From: Flavobacteriaceae bacterium UBA3356
GTDB taxonomy: Bacteria > Bacteroidota > Bacteroidia > Flavobacteriales > Flavobacteriaceae
Assembly: GCA_002360635.1 (NCBI GenBank)
Contig: DEQW01000004.1
Coordinates: 69,800-121,763 of the forward strand
DNA length: 51,964 nucleotides
Direction: 5' to 3'
In this document: positions 50,567 to 51,964 of the stretch, in pieces
Layout: the number at the start of each line of letters is the position of its first letter
Position numbering within the stretch: the first letter of the stretch is position 1
Translations under genes and position numbers: made by a program
Notes under the pieces: model-generated
The model's input: the letters and a program-made list of their open reading frames with translations, nothing else
The model's database searches: none
What the model was told of the DNA's origin: nothing

Positions 50567-51234
50567 TGAATTATCTATTACTTTTTTTAGCTGTAGCGGT
50601 AGGATACTTTGTAGCATTATTTTTAAAAACAAAGAAGATAAAACAAATTTCATTATATCTTGCTTTTAGTGGGGCTTTCTTATTAGCCATAACAGTTTTT
50701 GAATTGTTACCAGAAGTTTTTGAAACGCCATCAAAATCGATTGGAATCTTTATAATGATAGGGATATTGCTTCAAATATTCTTAGAGTTTTTCTCTAAAG
50801 GAGCTGAACACGGACACGTACATCTGCACGCAGAAACAAAAGATTTTCCTTGGTTATTATTTATAAGTCTTTCTATTCACGCTTTATTAGAAGGGTTTCC
50901 CATTTCCGAAGAAAACAACCTATTAATTGGGGTTATCGTTCACAAGATACCTGTAGCGATAATTTTATCCTTCTTTTTTATAAAAGCTGGCTATTCTAAA
51001 AAAATAACTCTTTTATTTTTATTCTTGTTTGCGTTAATGACTCCTGTTGGAAGTTATATTTCTGAAAATAGTACTTTTATTGAAGCATTTCACACCGAAA
51101 TAACTGCGGTGGTTATTGGGGTTTTTCTACACGTTTCTACTACTATTCTTTTTGAGAGTTCTAGCAACCATAAGTTTGATTTATCTAAAATGATTGCAGT
51201 AATAGTTGCTATTCTATTGGCTTATTTTCTTTAA
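50566..51234 (+). CDS. ZIP family metal transporter
   Basis: This 222-residue protein has seven or eight hydrophobic segments and a His-rich cytoplasmic stretch (HGHVHLHAE, about 85-93). Helix 4 carries HALLEGFPIS and helix 5 HKIPVAI, the metal-binding positions of ZIP transporters (HNxxDG and HExPxG types). It should carry divalent zinc, iron or a similar metal into the cytoplasm. The ATG at 50566 overlaps the preceding stop by one base; a TTG one codon earlier is possible. Its stop shares TTAA with the hemolysin III gene. Confidence 0.85.
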   Translation: MNYLLLFLAVAVGYFVALFLKTKKIKQISLYLAFSGAFLLAITVFELLPEVFETPSKSIGIFIMIGILLQIFLEFFSKGAEHGHVHLHAETKDFPWLLFISLSIHALLEGFPISEENNLLIGVIVHKIPVAIILSFFFIKAGYSKKITLLFLFLFALMTPVGSYISENSTFIEAFHTEITAVVIGVFLHVSTTILFESSSNHKFDLSKMIAVIVAILLAYFL

Positions 51235-51857
51235 ATTACTTTTAAAAAAATAAACAAATAGTGTAAAATGCTTCCGGCAAGGACAAAAACATGCCAAATT
51301 ACGTGACCGTACTTTATTTTATCCAACAAATAGAAAACAATTCCAATAGTGTAGGCTGCTCCTCCGCCCATTAATAACAATAGGCCTGTTGAATCCACTG
51401 CCTCTTTAAGTGTTGAAAAATCAAACACAATTAACCAACCCATAGCTAAGTATAAAAGAGTAGAAAAAAGTTCAAATCTTCCTGTAAAAAATACTTTTAG
51501 TACCGTACCTAAAATTGCTATACCCCAAACACCCCAAAACAAATGCCAACCTAAGCTATTAGGAAGTAATATTAAAACCACTGGCGAATAGGTGCCAGCT
51601 ATTAGCAGATAAATACTTATATGGTCTAGTTTTCTATATAAGTACTTTCTATTACTGCTTTTTTCATAATGGTATATAGTTGAAGCAAAATAAAGTGCTG
51701 CTAAAGAAAATCCATAGAGCGAAATTCCGATAATTCCTTGCCAAGATTCATAAGTATGAAAGATAAAAAGAAGTGCAAACCCAACTAAACTCAATAGAAA
51801 ACCTATTGCGTGTGTCAGCACATTTAACCGTTCTTCTTTTTGAGTCTGTATCCTCAT
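51231..51857 (-). CDS. Hemolysin III family membrane protein (PAQR)
   Basis: This 208-residue protein has seven predicted helices and the PAQR/hemolysin III marks: NVLTHAIGF near the start, STIYHYEKS in helix 2-3, KLDHISIYLLIAGTYSPV (metal-binding Asp/His) and YGHVIWHVFVLAGSILHY with two histidines near the C-terminus. Members may act as zinc-dependent membrane hydrolases; haemolytic action is not established for this one. The start ATG lies at 51857. The TTAA overlap with the ZIP gene leaves no room for a terminator. Confidence 0.88.
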   Translation of the reverse strand: MRIQTQKEERLNVLTHAIGFLLSLVGFALLFIFHTYESWQGIIGISLYGFSLAALYFASTIYHYEKSSNRKYLYRKLDHISIYLLIAGTYSPVVLILLPNSLGWHLFWGVWGIAILGTVLKVFFTGRFELFSTLLYLAMGWLIVFDFSTLKEAVDSTGLLLLMGGGAAYTIGIVFYLLDKIKYGHVIWHVFVLAGSILHYLFIFLKVI

Positions 51858-51927
51858 AGCAATTTCAAAAATAGAAGAATTATTGAACTAACTAGTCATT
51901 AATTTCTCAAAATATGTGCATAAAAAA

Positions 51928-51954
51928 GGCCCCCCATCGCAATGATGGGGGGCC
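51928..51954 (-). terminator. Strong intrinsic terminator for a - strand gene beyond the window
   Basis: GGCCCCCCATC (51928-51938) pairs perfectly with GATGGGGGGCC (51944-51954), an 11-base stem with a 5-base loop. On the - strand a run of six T follows. It must end a transcript that comes from the right, past base 51964. Confidence 0.92.
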
Positions 51955-51964
51955 TGTAAGAAGG

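Noticed and set aside
1..51964. CRISPR array, rRNA operon, insertion sequence or prophage
   Set aside because: No regular spacer-repeat pattern, rRNA-like stretch, transposase, integrase or structural phage gene was found.

Overview
The window looks like a chromosome segment of a low-GC member of the Flavobacteriaceae (Bacteroidetes). The lineage call rests on three things: housekeeping proteins and DUF families typical of that group (DUF2911, DUF4290, DUF6495-like, START-like, YqgE, rpsF-rpsR-rplI order); Bacteroidetes-type promoters (TTG-N19-TAnnTTTG) with little Shine-Dalgarno signal; and several TTG starts that fit their families (genes at 2947, 12303, 17088, 17630, 47391). No rRNA, CRISPR array, transposase, integrase or phage gene is visible. 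One tRNA-Met(CAT) is present.

Region 1 (1-8238) is an accessory block. Eight genes, all on the + strand, stand mostly alone: a pair of nearly identical TPR-tailed esterases (the first cut by the window edge), a small secreted protein, two small membrane proteins, an SGNH hydrolase, an OsmC-like protein, a class-C-like serine hydrolase, and a lipoprotein with two intradiol-dioxygenase domains. Long gaps carry imperfect inverted repeats, two of which (1299-1474 and 3743-3857) are clearly homologous. This resembles a gene-cassette array and is the best candidate for an undescribed system here.

Region 2 (8288-22925) is mostly housekeeping: a processive GT2, a DUF2911 protein, an SRPBCC-SDR-photolyase operon, a small Fe-S protein, murA-DUF4290 and DUF493, an AAA ATPase with recQ and fmt, HU, YqgE, an aminotransferase class IV enzyme and a START-like protein. 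A run of three hairpins at 9825-9931 may be a structured RNA.

Region 3 (23251-33677), all on the - strand, is an envelope and detoxification block. In transcription order it holds TetR, a carboxymuconolactone-decarboxylase-like protein, an FrnE-type DsbA, a type II haloacid dehalogenase, an AraC regulator, an RND adaptor-pump-TolC operon and an outer-membrane phospholipase A. Two related palindromes, before tetR and before the decarboxylase gene, look like TetR operators.

Region 4 (33771-51964) returns to core functions: tRNA-Met, a Cys-cluster protein, HAD phosphatase, hisS, a MacB-like permease, rpsF-rpsR-rplI, a LytTR regulator, priA, nadC-brkB-DUF2147, a repeat protein, NDH-2, an ECF sigma factor with a membrane partner, an RlmL-like methyltransferase, a small methyltransferase with a ZIP transporter, and a hemolysin III (PAQR) protein. 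A strong terminator for a - strand gene beyond the window lies at the right edge. Four of the nine convergent gene pairs share a TTAA stop overlap.
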